The translations under genes and the position numbers were made by a program. The notes below the pieces were generated by a model. That model was not told the origin of the DNA, ran no database searches, and saw nothing but the letters and a program-made list of their open reading frames with translations. This document shows, one piece after another, positions 1 to 6,085 of a stretch of DNA of 6,085 bases. This DNA comes from Fidelibacterota bacterium (lineage in GTDB: Bacteria; Fidelibacterota; Marinisomatia; Marinisomatales; S15-B10), in contig PAOF01000012.1 in assembly GCA_002707905.1 (NCBI GenBank), positions 8,204 through 14,288 of the forward strand, written 5' to 3'. Every line of letters starts with the position of its first letter. Position 1 is the first letter of the stretch.

Positions 1-1377
1 GAATTACTTGATACTACTTTAAGAGAGGGAGAGCAATCTGCTAACGTCTCATTTACGGTCGATCAGAAAATAGAAATATTAAAATCATTAGATGAGTTTG
101 GTGTAGAATTTATTGAAATTGGTCATCCTATTGTATCCCCTGATGTTCATGATGCAGTTCAAAAAATATCTCAAATAGAAACAAAAGCAAATAAATTAAT
201 TCATTCTAGAGCAATGAAAGAAGATATTGATTTAGCTCATTCTTTTGACATTGAATGGATAGGAATTTTTTTTGGAACTTCAGATTTAAGTCTTAAATAT
301 AAATTTGGAATTAATAAATCAGAAGCAATTAAAAAAATTATTGATTCCGTAAAATATGCTAAAGATAAAGGAATTAAACTAAGATTTACAGCTGAAGACG
401 CTACGAGAACTAATCTAGATTATCTTATTGAGGTAGCTCAATCTGTGTCAGATGCAGGAGCAGATAGATTTAGTATAGCTGATACCGTTGGGATTTTGAC
501 TCCTGAAAAAACAACCAATCTTGTTAGTAAAATAGTTGAAAATATTGATATTCCAGTTCATATTCATTGTCATAATGACTTTGGTTTAGCTGTTGCAAAT
601 TCAGTGTCTGGATTATTATCTGGAGCTCAAGTAGCAGATGTTACAATAAATGGAATAGGAGAAAGAAGTGGTATTGCATCTCTCGCAGAAATAGCTTTAT
701 TATTAAAAACACAATATAATTTTGAAAATAATTGGGATTTGTCTAAAATTTATAAATTATCAAAAAAAGTAGAGAGAATGTCGGGTATATTTAATTCTGA
801 AAATAAGCCAATTGTAGGTATAAATGCTTTTACACATAAAGCTGGACTTCATTCTAGAGCTGTAATTAAAGATCCAAGAACTTATGAAGCTTTTGATCCT
901 AAAATTATTGATAGAAGTCGAGATATTTCAATTGATAAATATTCTGGAGTTGATGCTCTCGCATTTAGATTAAAAAGTCTTAATGTACCCCATAATAAAG
1001 AACAATTGCTTGAGATTTTAAAAGTAATCAAATCGCATCCTGAAAAAAGAAAATTTAATGATTTAGAAATACTTGAATTAGCAGATGAAATATTAAAAGT
1101 TGATATTAAGACCTATGTTCCAATAGATGTTGAAGCAATTCTTAATATTGAATTAAATAGTGCAGTTTATACATCGAGAATAACAAGATGGCTAATGTCA
1201 AGAAATCAAGTTAAGGATGTTTATGAGGTGGCAGGAGATTATGATATCATCGCTCATATAAATGCTAGATCAATAAGTGATTTAAATGATATTGTTGAAG
1301 AATTACGAGTTAAAGAAGGTGTGCTTAGAACACATACAAGGCCTGTATTAAAAGGTTATTCAATTTCTCAAAACTAA
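1..1377 (+). CDS. lysS: Homocitrate synthase with C-terminal RAM (Lrp/AsnC-type) domain, 5' partial
   Basis: Predicted to condense 2-oxoglutarate with acetyl-CoA to homocitrate, the first step of alpha-aminoadipate lysine synthesis, in the cytosol. The frame is open from base 1, giving 458 visible residues; by ungapped alignment to the Thermus enzyme (offset 4) only about 5-10 N-terminal residues are missing. The first internal ATG (base 214) is not the start because the catalytic DTTLREGEQ motif (residues 4-12) lies before it. Other marks of the DRE-TIM family are His68 and Arg128 (equivalent to the 2-oxoglutarate-specificity residues His72 and Arg133 of Thermus), the metal-binding HCHND (189-193), GIGERSG (218-224) and HKAGLH (279-284). 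REGEQ rather than RDGEQxPG, plus His68, argue against isopropylmalate synthase. There is no LeuA dimer domain; residues ~377-453 form a RAM domain instead. Residue 88 is Gly where Thermus has Asp92. Gene 2 follows after 19 bases. Re-citrate synthase is a less likely alternative. Confidence 0.92.
   Translation, partial: ELLDTTLREGEQSANVSFTVDQKIEILKSLDEFGVEFIEIGHPIVSPDVHDAVQKISQIETKANKLIHSRAMKEDIDLAHSFDIEWIGIFFGTSDLSLKYKFGINKSEAIKKIIDSVKYAKDKGIKLRFTAEDATRTNLDYLIEVAQSVSDAGADRFSIADTVGILTPEKTTNLVSKIVENIDIPVHIHCHNDFGLAVANSVSGLLSGAQVADVTINGIGERSGIASLAEIALLLKTQYNFENNWDLSKIYKLSKKVERMSGIFNSENKPIVGINAFTHKAGLHSRAVIKDPRTYEAFDPKIIDRSRDISIDKYSGVDALAFRLKSLNVPHNKEQLLEILKVIKSHPEKRKFNDLEILELADEILKVDIKTYVPIDVEAILNIELNSAVYTSRITRWLMSRNQVKDVYEVAGDYDIIAHINARSISDLNDIVEELRVKEGVLRTHTRPVLKGYSISQN
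1129..1359 (+). other. RAM / Lrp-AsnC ligand-binding domain of the homocitrate synthase
   Basis: This is the region for about 77 C-terminal residues of the homocitrate synthase. It follows the pattern of the AsnC/Lrp effector domain: a beta strand, a helix ending before VKDVYEVAGDYDIIAHI (residues ~404-420, with the diagnostic G-[DE]-YD turn), a helix containing DLNDIVEELR, and a last strand with GVLRTHTRPVLK. In Lrp proteins and stand-alone RAM proteins this ACT-like fold oligomerises and binds amino acids at subunit interfaces. There is no helix-turn-helix, so DNA binding is not expected. The inference is an allosteric lysine sensor. I recall similar fusions in Sulfolobus-type homocitrate synthases but cannot confirm this here. 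Confidence 0.85.
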
Positions 1378-1396
1378 TTACATTTCAGTTTTAAAA

Positions 1397-3313
1397 ATGC
1401 AAACTCTAACTGAAAAAATCATATCCAATTATATTGAAAAAAAATCTCATGCGGATTTAGTATCTCAAGGTTCTGCTTATTGGATAGAGCCAGAGCATAT
1501 CATGTCTCATGACAATTCTGCGGCAATTATAAAAAAATTTAATGATTTTAATATCAAAAAAATAATTAATAAAAAACAACCAGTAATTGCGTTAGATCAT
1601 AATATTCAAGATAAATCGATTCAAAATGTAAAAAAATATTCCCGTATTGAACAATTTTCTATAAAAAATAATTTAACTTTTTTTTCTTCAGGGAAAGGCA
1701 TTGGACATCAAATTATGGTTGAAGAAGGTTTTGCTTTTCCTGGTACATTTTGTGTTGCATCAGATAGTCATGCTAATATGTATGGTGGAGTTGGTTGTTT
1801 AGGAACCCCTGTTGTAAGGACAGATGCAGCTGCAATTTGGGCAACTGGAAAATTATGGTGGAGAATTCCAAAAATTATTAATGTCGTATTTAATAATCAA
1901 TTAAGAGAAGGAGTAACTGGTAAAGATATTATTTTGACTCTTATTAATCAGGTTGGAAGAGATATTGTTCTGAATTCTGCAATTGAGTTTACAGGAGATG
2001 GAATCAAAAGTTTATCAATTGATGATAGGCTAACTATAGCCAATATGACAACTGAGTGGGGAGCCTTATCAGGATTATTCCCAATTGATGATATATTAAT
2101 TGAGTGGGTAAACAAACATTCTGGGAAAAATAATAATTTTAATAAAGATAAAATCAACAGTTTAACAACCAATCCTTTAATTGCAGATGTAGGAGCGAAT
2201 TATTATAAAACAATTAATGTAGATTTAAATACTATAAATCCTTTTATAAGTGGTGCTAATGATTGGGCATCAAAATCTTTAACAAATGAAAAAATTTATA
2301 TAAATAAAGCTTATTTAGTTTCTTGTGCAAATAGTAGAGAAAGTGATTTAAAAAAAGCTGCAAATATTTTATCTAAGGGTAAAATTCATTCAAATGTTCA
2401 AATGTATTTATCTCCTGCATCAAATCAAGTACAAAAAAAATTAGAGAAAGATGGTGTTTGGAAAATTTTTTTAGATGCAGGTGTAAATATTTTACCATCT
2501 GGTTGTGGTCCTTGCATTGGTCTTGGTCAAGGAATTATTAAAAAAAATGAAGTTGCTATATCATCAAGTAATCGTAATGCTCCAGGTAGAATGGGACATA
2601 AAGATGGAAAAGTATATTTAAGTTCCCCTGAAACAGTCGTGAAATCCGCAATTAAAGGATTTATTTCTCATGATGAGAATTTTCAAATAAAACCAAAAAT
2701 TTCAATCATTAATCATCATGAATCCGCAGGAAAAAATAAAATCAAGTCAAACGATTTAGATGTTCCTATGATTACAGGAGAAGGAATTTTTTGCTTTGAA
2801 GATAATATCACTACTGATGGAATTTTCCCATCTTCTCATACCTATAATGAAAATTTGTCAGAGATGGATTTAGCTAGATTAGCAATGAAAAATTATGATG
2901 ATAAATTTTTTGAATTATCTAGAAAAGGAGATATTTTATTATCTGGATATAATTTTGGAATTGGTAGTTCTAGGGAGCAAGCAGTTACATGTCTTAAAGC
3001 TAGAGGAATAAAATTAGTTATAGCTGCTTCATATAGCTCAACATATATGAGAAATGCATTAAATAATGGTTATGGTTTAATAGAATGTCCTGATCTGATA
3101 AACAATCTTCAAACTCTTTTTAATAAAAATATAAAATCGATTAGATTAAATTCCACAATTAAAATTGATTTTAAAAATTCACAAATATATACTGAATTAT
3201 TTGATTTTGGATTTACATTTAAAAAATGGAATGAACTAGAATACCAGTTGATTAATAATGGTGGATTGAAAAATTATATCATCAAAGAAAAAAATAAAAA
3301 TGAAAAAATATAA
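1397..3313 (+). CDS. lysF: Homoaconitase, single-chain Lys4/LysF type (homoaconitate hydratase)
   Basis: Predicted [4Fe-4S] hydro-lyase converting homocitrate to homoisocitrate through cis-homoaconitate. The 638 residues contain both the large (LeuC-like, ~1-425) and swivelling small (LeuD-like, ~455-625) domains. Cluster ligands are Cys310 (VSCANSR), Cys370 and Cys373 (GCGPC). Similarity to yeast Lys4, recalled from memory, runs the full length: SHDNS (37-41), GKGIGHQ (99-105), ASDSHANMYGGVG (121-133), LTIANMTTEWGALSGLFP (212-229), NRNAPGRMGHKD (392-403) and GSSREQA (523-529). The start at 1397 fits because MQTLTEKI aligns with the mature start of Lys4, without a mitochondrial presequence; no Shine-Dalgarno is visible in the 19-base gap before it. 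It is about 55 residues shorter than yeast Lys4, partly in the interdomain linker. Oddities are CANS for the usual CTNS and YSSTYMRN (546-553) where relatives have an F-G-x-I-F-x-R-N-like stretch. Its last 14 bases overlap the next gene. Ordinary aconitase or isopropylmalate isomerase is much less likely. Confidence 0.92.
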   Translation: MQTLTEKIISNYIEKKSHADLVSQGSAYWIEPEHIMSHDNSAAIIKKFNDFNIKKIINKKQPVIALDHNIQDKSIQNVKKYSRIEQFSIKNNLTFFSSGKGIGHQIMVEEGFAFPGTFCVASDSHANMYGGVGCLGTPVVRTDAAAIWATGKLWWRIPKIINVVFNNQLREGVTGKDIILTLINQVGRDIVLNSAIEFTGDGIKSLSIDDRLTIANMTTEWGALSGLFPIDDILIEWVNKHSGKNNNFNKDKINSLTTNPLIADVGANYYKTINVDLNTINPFISGANDWASKSLTNEKIYINKAYLVSCANSRESDLKKAANILSKGKIHSNVQMYLSPASNQVQKKLEKDGVWKIFLDAGVNILPSGCGPCIGLGQGIIKKNEVAISSSNRNAPGRMGHKDGKVYLSSPETVVKSAIKGFISHDENFQIKPKISIINHHESAGKNKIKSNDLDVPMITGEGIFCFEDNITTDGIFPSSHTYNENLSEMDLARLAMKNYDDKFFELSRKGDILLSGYNFGIGSSREQAVTCLKARGIKLVIAASYSSTYMRNALNNGYGLIECPDLINNLQTLFNKNIKSIRLNSTIKIDFKNSQIYTELFDFGFTFKKWNELEYQLINNGGLKNYIIKEKNKNEKI

Positions 3314-4430
3314 AATAGCTTGGCTACCAGGAGACGGGATTGGGAATGAATTATCTTTACTTGCAAAAAATGTTTTAGATATTCTTAATATAAGCATTGA
3401 ATATGTTAATGCTGATATCGGATGGGAATTTTGGAAAAATGAAGGAAATCCACTTCCAGAAAGAACAATTAAAATTTTAAATGATACGGATTGTGCATTT
3501 TTAGTATCTATTACATCAAAATCAAATGATGAGGCTCAATTTGAGCTTAATAATAAATTAAAAAGTTTAAACTTGAAATATATTTCTCCTATAGTGCAAC
3601 TGAGAAAAAAATTCAAATTATTTACTAATATTAGGCCATGTTATTCGTTTCTAGGAAATATTAATAATCTTAAAGATGATATTGATCTAGTAATTTTTCG
3701 TGAAAATACTGAAGGTATGTATTCAGGAGTAGAGTTTAAACCTGTTAATGAAGAACTTTATTCGGTTTTAAAAAAGTATAATCAAAACATGAGTCACTTT
3801 GATCAATTTAATTTAAGTGATTTAGCTATATCAACGAGAATTATGTCAAAAAATAGATGTAAATCAATAGTTAATGAAGCTTTTAAATATGCAAAAAAAA
3901 ATAACATCAAAGATGTTACCCTTGTTGAAAAACCTAATGTATTAAGAGAAACTGGTCAGCTAATGATTGATTGTGCAAAAGAAATCTCTCAATCTTATAA
4001 AGATATACAATTAAATATGTTTAACATTGATGCTATGTGCATGCAATTAGTAAAGAATCCAAATAAATTTTCAGTAATAGTTTCTGAAAATATGTTTGGA
4101 GATATTTTATCTGATCTTGCAGCTCAGTTAGTTGGCGGATTAGGATTTGCTCCATCTGCAAATATTGGAAATGATTATGCAATTTTTGAACCATGTCATG
4201 GTTCAGCACCAAAATATACAGGTTTAGATAAAGTAAACCCAATAGCTACTTTTTTATCTTTGAAAATGATGCTTGACTGGCTTGATGAAAAAGAAAAATC
4301 AAATATATTATTGGAGTCCATTAAAATTGTTGTTTCGGAAAGAAAATTTGGTACTTATGATATGGGTTTAAATAATAAATCTTCAGAATTAACTTCAGAA
4401 ATCTGTAGAAAGATTAAAAAATTATTATGA
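3300..4430 (+). CDS. Isocitrate/isopropylmalate dehydrogenase family enzyme, probable homoisocitrate dehydrogenase (possibly NADP-dependent)
   Basis: Predicted oxidative decarboxylation of homoisocitrate to 2-oxoadipate. Its 376 residues are normal for the family. Visible landmarks are LPGDGIG (9-15), SPIVQLR with Arg102, NIRP with Arg112, FRENTEGMY (133-141, Arg134 and Tyr141), EKPNVLRET with Lys211, the metal aspartates Asp244, Asp268 and Asp272 (MFGDILSD), PSANIG (285-290) and EPCHGSAPKYTG (297-308). The substrate is assigned by operon position behind homocitrate synthase and homoaconitase; the sequence alone could also fit isocitrate or a related 2-hydroxyacid, so no symbol is given. After HGSAP it has Lys305-Tyr306, with Val312 and Tyr353, matching the NADP-binding Lys344, Tyr345, Val351 and Tyr391 of E. 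coli isocitrate dehydrogenase, rather than the Asp-Ile of NAD-dependent isopropylmalate and Thermus homoisocitrate dehydrogenases. The ATG lies within the end of the homoaconitase gene in another frame, suggesting translational coupling. Its TGA overlaps the convergent symporter gene by 6 bases. Confidence 0.85.
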   Translation: MKKYKIAWLPGDGIGNELSLLAKNVLDILNISIEYVNADIGWEFWKNEGNPLPERTIKILNDTDCAFLVSITSKSNDEAQFELNNKLKSLNLKYISPIVQLRKKFKLFTNIRPCYSFLGNINNLKDDIDLVIFRENTEGMYSGVEFKPVNEELYSVLKKYNQNMSHFDQFNLSDLAISTRIMSKNRCKSIVNEAFKYAKKNNIKDVTLVEKPNVLRETGQLMIDCAKEISQSYKDIQLNMFNIDAMCMQLVKNPNKFSVIVSENMFGDILSDLAAQLVGGLGFAPSANIGNDYAIFEPCHGSAPKYTGLDKVNPIATFLSLKMMLDWLDEKEKSNILLESIKIVVSERKFGTYDMGLNNKSSELTSEICRKIKKLL

Positions 4431-4441
4431 TTTATAATAAT
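4421..4441 (-). terminator. Possible weak AT-only hairpin at the convergent gene ends
   Basis: A perfect 8-base inverted repeat (ATTATTAT at 4421-4428 and ATAATAAT at 4434-4441, 5-base loop) spans the overlapping stop codons. Read on the minus strand it is followed by a run of six T (the A run at 4415-4420), the layout of an intrinsic terminator for the symporter gene. On the plus strand no T-run follows. The stem has no G or C, so it would be weak, and chance is a serious alternative in such AT-rich DNA. Confidence 0.25.
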
Positions 4442-6085
4442 AACAAGTATATTTCTTATCAATTTTAAAATTGGGTTGAAAAATTATACTAAATAAATAT
4501 CCAAAAAACATACATGACATCATTCCCGAGAATGCAAACATCAATGGATGAATAATATTATTGAATGTCAATAAATATTGAATAAATGCACTTAAAAACA
4601 ATCCTATAGTTACCCCTAAGCTATTTGACTTTCTTGTAAAAATTGCCAATAAAAATAAGCCACCCAAGCCTCCGCCAAACAACCCAATATATTTTGTAAA
4701 CTCTGTCCATAATGAGTCAATATTCCATGTTGACATAGATAATGCAAAACATATTCCAAATAAACCAGTTAAAATGGTTGTAATTTTAGCAATCAATAAA
4801 CATGAAGTATCTGCTAAATTCTTTTTAAATCTTTTAAAGAAATCAGTTGTAACAACAGTTGCAATACTATTCATTCCGCTATCTAAACTTGACATTGTTG
4901 CAGCAAATATTCCTGCAATCAATAAACCTGAAATCCCTTGTGGTAAACTTGAAGATATAAACCAAGGTAAAATACCATCAATATTCTCTAGATGAATATT
5001 TATTTTATTTGGAAACATCGTATAAAATGAATACAAAGCAGTACCAAGACTAAAGAAAATTATAGTTGATGGAATAGTTAAAATAGCGTTTATAATTATA
5101 CTTTTTTGAGCTTCTTTTGTATTTTTTGTTGTTAAATATCTTTGAATAACTGATTGATCACTTCCGTATGAAATTATATTACTTCCTATTCCTCCCAAAC
5201 AAAGCACCCAAAAAGTTGGACTTTTAAAACTAAAATGAAAATTAAAAATTTTTAATTTTTCATCATCTATGCTTATTGTAATAATATCTTTAATTCCATT
5301 TTCTAAGTTAAATTGAATTATAAATAATGCTAAAATTGCACCACCTAATAGCACGAATACTTGAATAACATCTGTCCATATTACAGCTTCAATTCCACCC
5401 AGTACGGTATAGGTTATAGCTAAAACTCCCATCAAAATAATACATATATTAATGCTTATACCAGTTGCTGAAGACAAAGCAATTGATGGTAAATATAGAA
5501 GAGTTCCCAATCTTACCAGTTGAAAAATAATAAACATTATACTACTAATAATTCTTACCATTAGATTGTATCTTTTTTCAATGAATTGATATGCAGTAGT
5601 TATATCTAACCTTGAATATAAGGGTATTATGAAGTAGCTAATTAAGGGCGCAATTAAAATAATTGTGAAGTTTAAAATTACCCAAGTCCAATTTCCTGAG
5701 TAACTTTTGGCAGGTATAGCCATAAATGTAATAGCACTTAATTGAGTCGCAAAAATACTAAGTCCGGCAGCCCACCATGGAATTTTTCTGCCAGCTCTAA
5801 AAAAATCATCAATAGATTTCTTTTTTCTAGAAATATGAAAACCAATATAAATTAATACTAGAAGATAAAATCCTAAAATTATATAATCAAATTTACTAAA
5901 ATTTGATTTTTCTAATGGCTTTCCAATCCATGTATTAATTTTGTTATTTTCATCTTTCAAATGATTTATGAAAAAAAGATTCTTTTTAAATTTAAAAACT
6001 TTTGAATTATAAAAATTATTGAATGGAAGTTCATCTATTTTAATCCATTGGTCTATTATTGTATTATAAGAAAAAATAAAATTAT
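4425..6085 (-). CDS. Kelch propeller-sodium:solute symporter (SSS/SLC5) fusion, 5' partial
   Basis: Predicted inner-membrane Na+-coupled uptake protein; 552 residues are visible and the N-terminus lies beyond the right edge. Residues ~1-50 look like the last blade of a Kelch/NanM-like beta-propeller (SYNTIIDQWIKIDELPF), followed by a short linker and about 13 hydrophobic segments from residue ~65 to ~535. SSS marks (numbering from the visible N-terminus) are DDFFRAGRKIPWWAAG (~92-107), SIFATQLSAITFMAIPA in the first core helix (~109-125), GGIEAVIWTD (~229-238), DQSVIQRYL (~309-317) and AATMSSLDSGMNS (~394-406), whose paired serines correspond to Na2-site ligands in vSGLT. A TTG at 5960 could be taken as a start, but the frame continues open and coherent upstream, no ATG lies between it and the first membrane segment, and no ribosome site is seen. 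Substrate unknown: NanM-like propellers suggest sialic acid or another sugar. It converges with the lysine operon. Confidence 0.9.
   Translation of the reverse strand, partial: NFIFSYNTIIDQWIKIDELPFNNFYNSKVFKFKKNLFFINHLKDENNKINTWIGKPLEKSNFSKFDYIILGFYLLVLIYIGFHISRKKKSIDDFFRAGRKIPWWAAGLSIFATQLSAITFMAIPAKSYSGNWTWVILNFTIILIAPLISYFIIPLYSRLDITTAYQFIEKRYNLMVRIISSIMFIIFQLVRLGTLLYLPSIALSSATGISINICIILMGVLAITYTVLGGIEAVIWTDVIQVFVLLGGAILALFIIQFNLENGIKDIITISIDDEKLKIFNFHFSFKSPTFWVLCLGGIGSNIISYGSDQSVIQRYLTTKNTKEAQKSIIINAILTIPSTIIFFSLGTALYSFYTMFPNKINIHLENIDGILPWFISSSLPQGISGLLIAGIFAATMSSLDSGMNSIATVVTTDFFKRFKKNLADTSCLLIAKITTILTGLFGICFALSMSTWNIDSLWTEFTKYIGLFGGGLGGLFLLAIFTRKSNSLGVTIGLFLSAFIQYLLTFNNIIHPLMFAFSGMMSCMFFGYLFSIIFQPNFKIDKKYTCYYYKS
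5960..6083 (-). other. C-terminal fragment of a Kelch/NanM-like propeller domain joined to the symporter
   Basis: Reading the minus strand from 6083 gives 41 codons without a stop, in the same frame as the symporter. The translation begins NFIFSYNTIIDQWIKIDEL and continues into PF. The pattern of hydrophobic strand, Tyr-Asn, Trp, Ile and Leu-Pro is the typical Kelch blade outline (Y-D/N...W...LP). Only part of one blade is visible, so the blade count and relation to NanM-type sialic acid mutarotases are inferred from known symporter fusions, not read directly. Confidence 0.72.

Noticed and set aside
214..216. First ATG as start of the homocitrate synthase gene
   Set aside because: The frame is open from base 1 and the upstream 71 codons encode the essential DTTLREGEQ motif and His68; the true start is left of the window.
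1..1377. 2-Isopropylmalate synthase or NifV-type assignment
   Set aside because: It lacks the RDGEQxPG form and the LeuA dimer domain, has the homocitrate synthase His and Arg, and is followed by a Lys4-type homoaconitase; no nif genes are near.
1378..1396. Promoter or regulatory site between homocitrate synthase and homoaconitase genes
   Set aside because: Only 19 bases, with no hairpin or recognisable box; best read as a simple operon spacer.
1948..2172. Minus-strand open frame inside homoaconitase
   Set aside because: It lies wholly antisense to a well-conserved region, resembles no family I know, and fits chance in this base composition.
3893..3901. Run of nine A as a programmed frameshift or slippage site
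   Set aside because: The reading frame and family similarity continue unbroken on both sides and no alternative product or stimulating structure is evident; such runs are expected in AT-rich genes.
4033..4242. Minus-strand open frame inside the dehydrogenase gene
   Set aside because: Antisense shadow of the conserved metal- and cofactor-binding region; no domain pattern or start signal.
4774..4995. Plus-strand open frame inside the symporter gene
   Set aside because: Antisense to membrane helices of the symporter; its hydrophobic translation is explained by the opposite strand.
5958..5960. TTG start for the symporter gene
   Set aside because: The open frame and a recognisable Kelch-like blade continue upstream to the window edge, with no ribosome site near the TTG.

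Overview
The window is a densely coding, strongly AT-rich piece of a probably bacterial chromosome. It holds four protein genes and almost no intergenic DNA. Both gene sets are tightly packed, and I see no clear Shine-Dalgarno sequence before either internal start that can be judged (1397 and 3300). That, together with a Kelch-type propeller fused to a sodium:solute symporter (an architecture I associate with Bacteroidota, Planctomycetota and relatives), points tentatively to a Bacteroidota/FCB-type bacterium, perhaps marine. This placement is inference and no marker gene is present.

Left part, plus strand (1-4430): a three-gene operon carries the first steps of the alpha-aminoadipate (AAA) route to lysine. 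Gene 1 (5' end off the window) is homocitrate synthase carrying a C-terminal Lrp/AsnC-type RAM sensor domain. Gene 2 is a single-chain homoaconitase that matches fungal Lys4/LysF along its whole length, not the split LysT/LysU enzymes of Thermus and archaea. Gene 3 is a beta-decarboxylating dehydrogenase placed to act as homoisocitrate dehydrogenase. Together they would convert 2-oxoglutarate plus acetyl-CoA to homocitrate, then homoisocitrate, then 2-oxoadipate. Genes 1 and 2 are 19 bases apart and genes 2 and 3 overlap by 14 bases, so co-transcription is very likely. The later AAA genes (aminotransferase, LysW system or alternatives) are not in view.

Right part, minus strand (6085-4425): one long open frame runs in from the right edge and ends tail-to-tail with the operon, overlapping it by 6 bases. 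It encodes a Na+-coupled SSS/SLC5 transporter. Its frame stays open upstream of the apparent TTG start at 5960 to the window edge and encodes the end of a Kelch/NanM-like propeller. The visible gene is therefore the 3' part of a propeller-symporter fusion, probably for a sugar or sialic-acid-type substrate, and has no evident functional link to the lysine operon.

The most interesting points are: the RAM domain on homocitrate synthase together with Gly where the lysine-binding Asp lies in Thermus/yeast-type enzymes, which suggests relocated feedback control; the NADP-type cofactor residues (Lys-Tyr...Val...Tyr) in the dehydrogenase, whereas characterised homoisocitrate dehydrogenases use NAD; the eukaryote-like fused homoaconitase in a compact operon; and the propeller-symporter fusion. 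No RNA genes, CRISPR arrays, insertion sequences or long repeats were seen.
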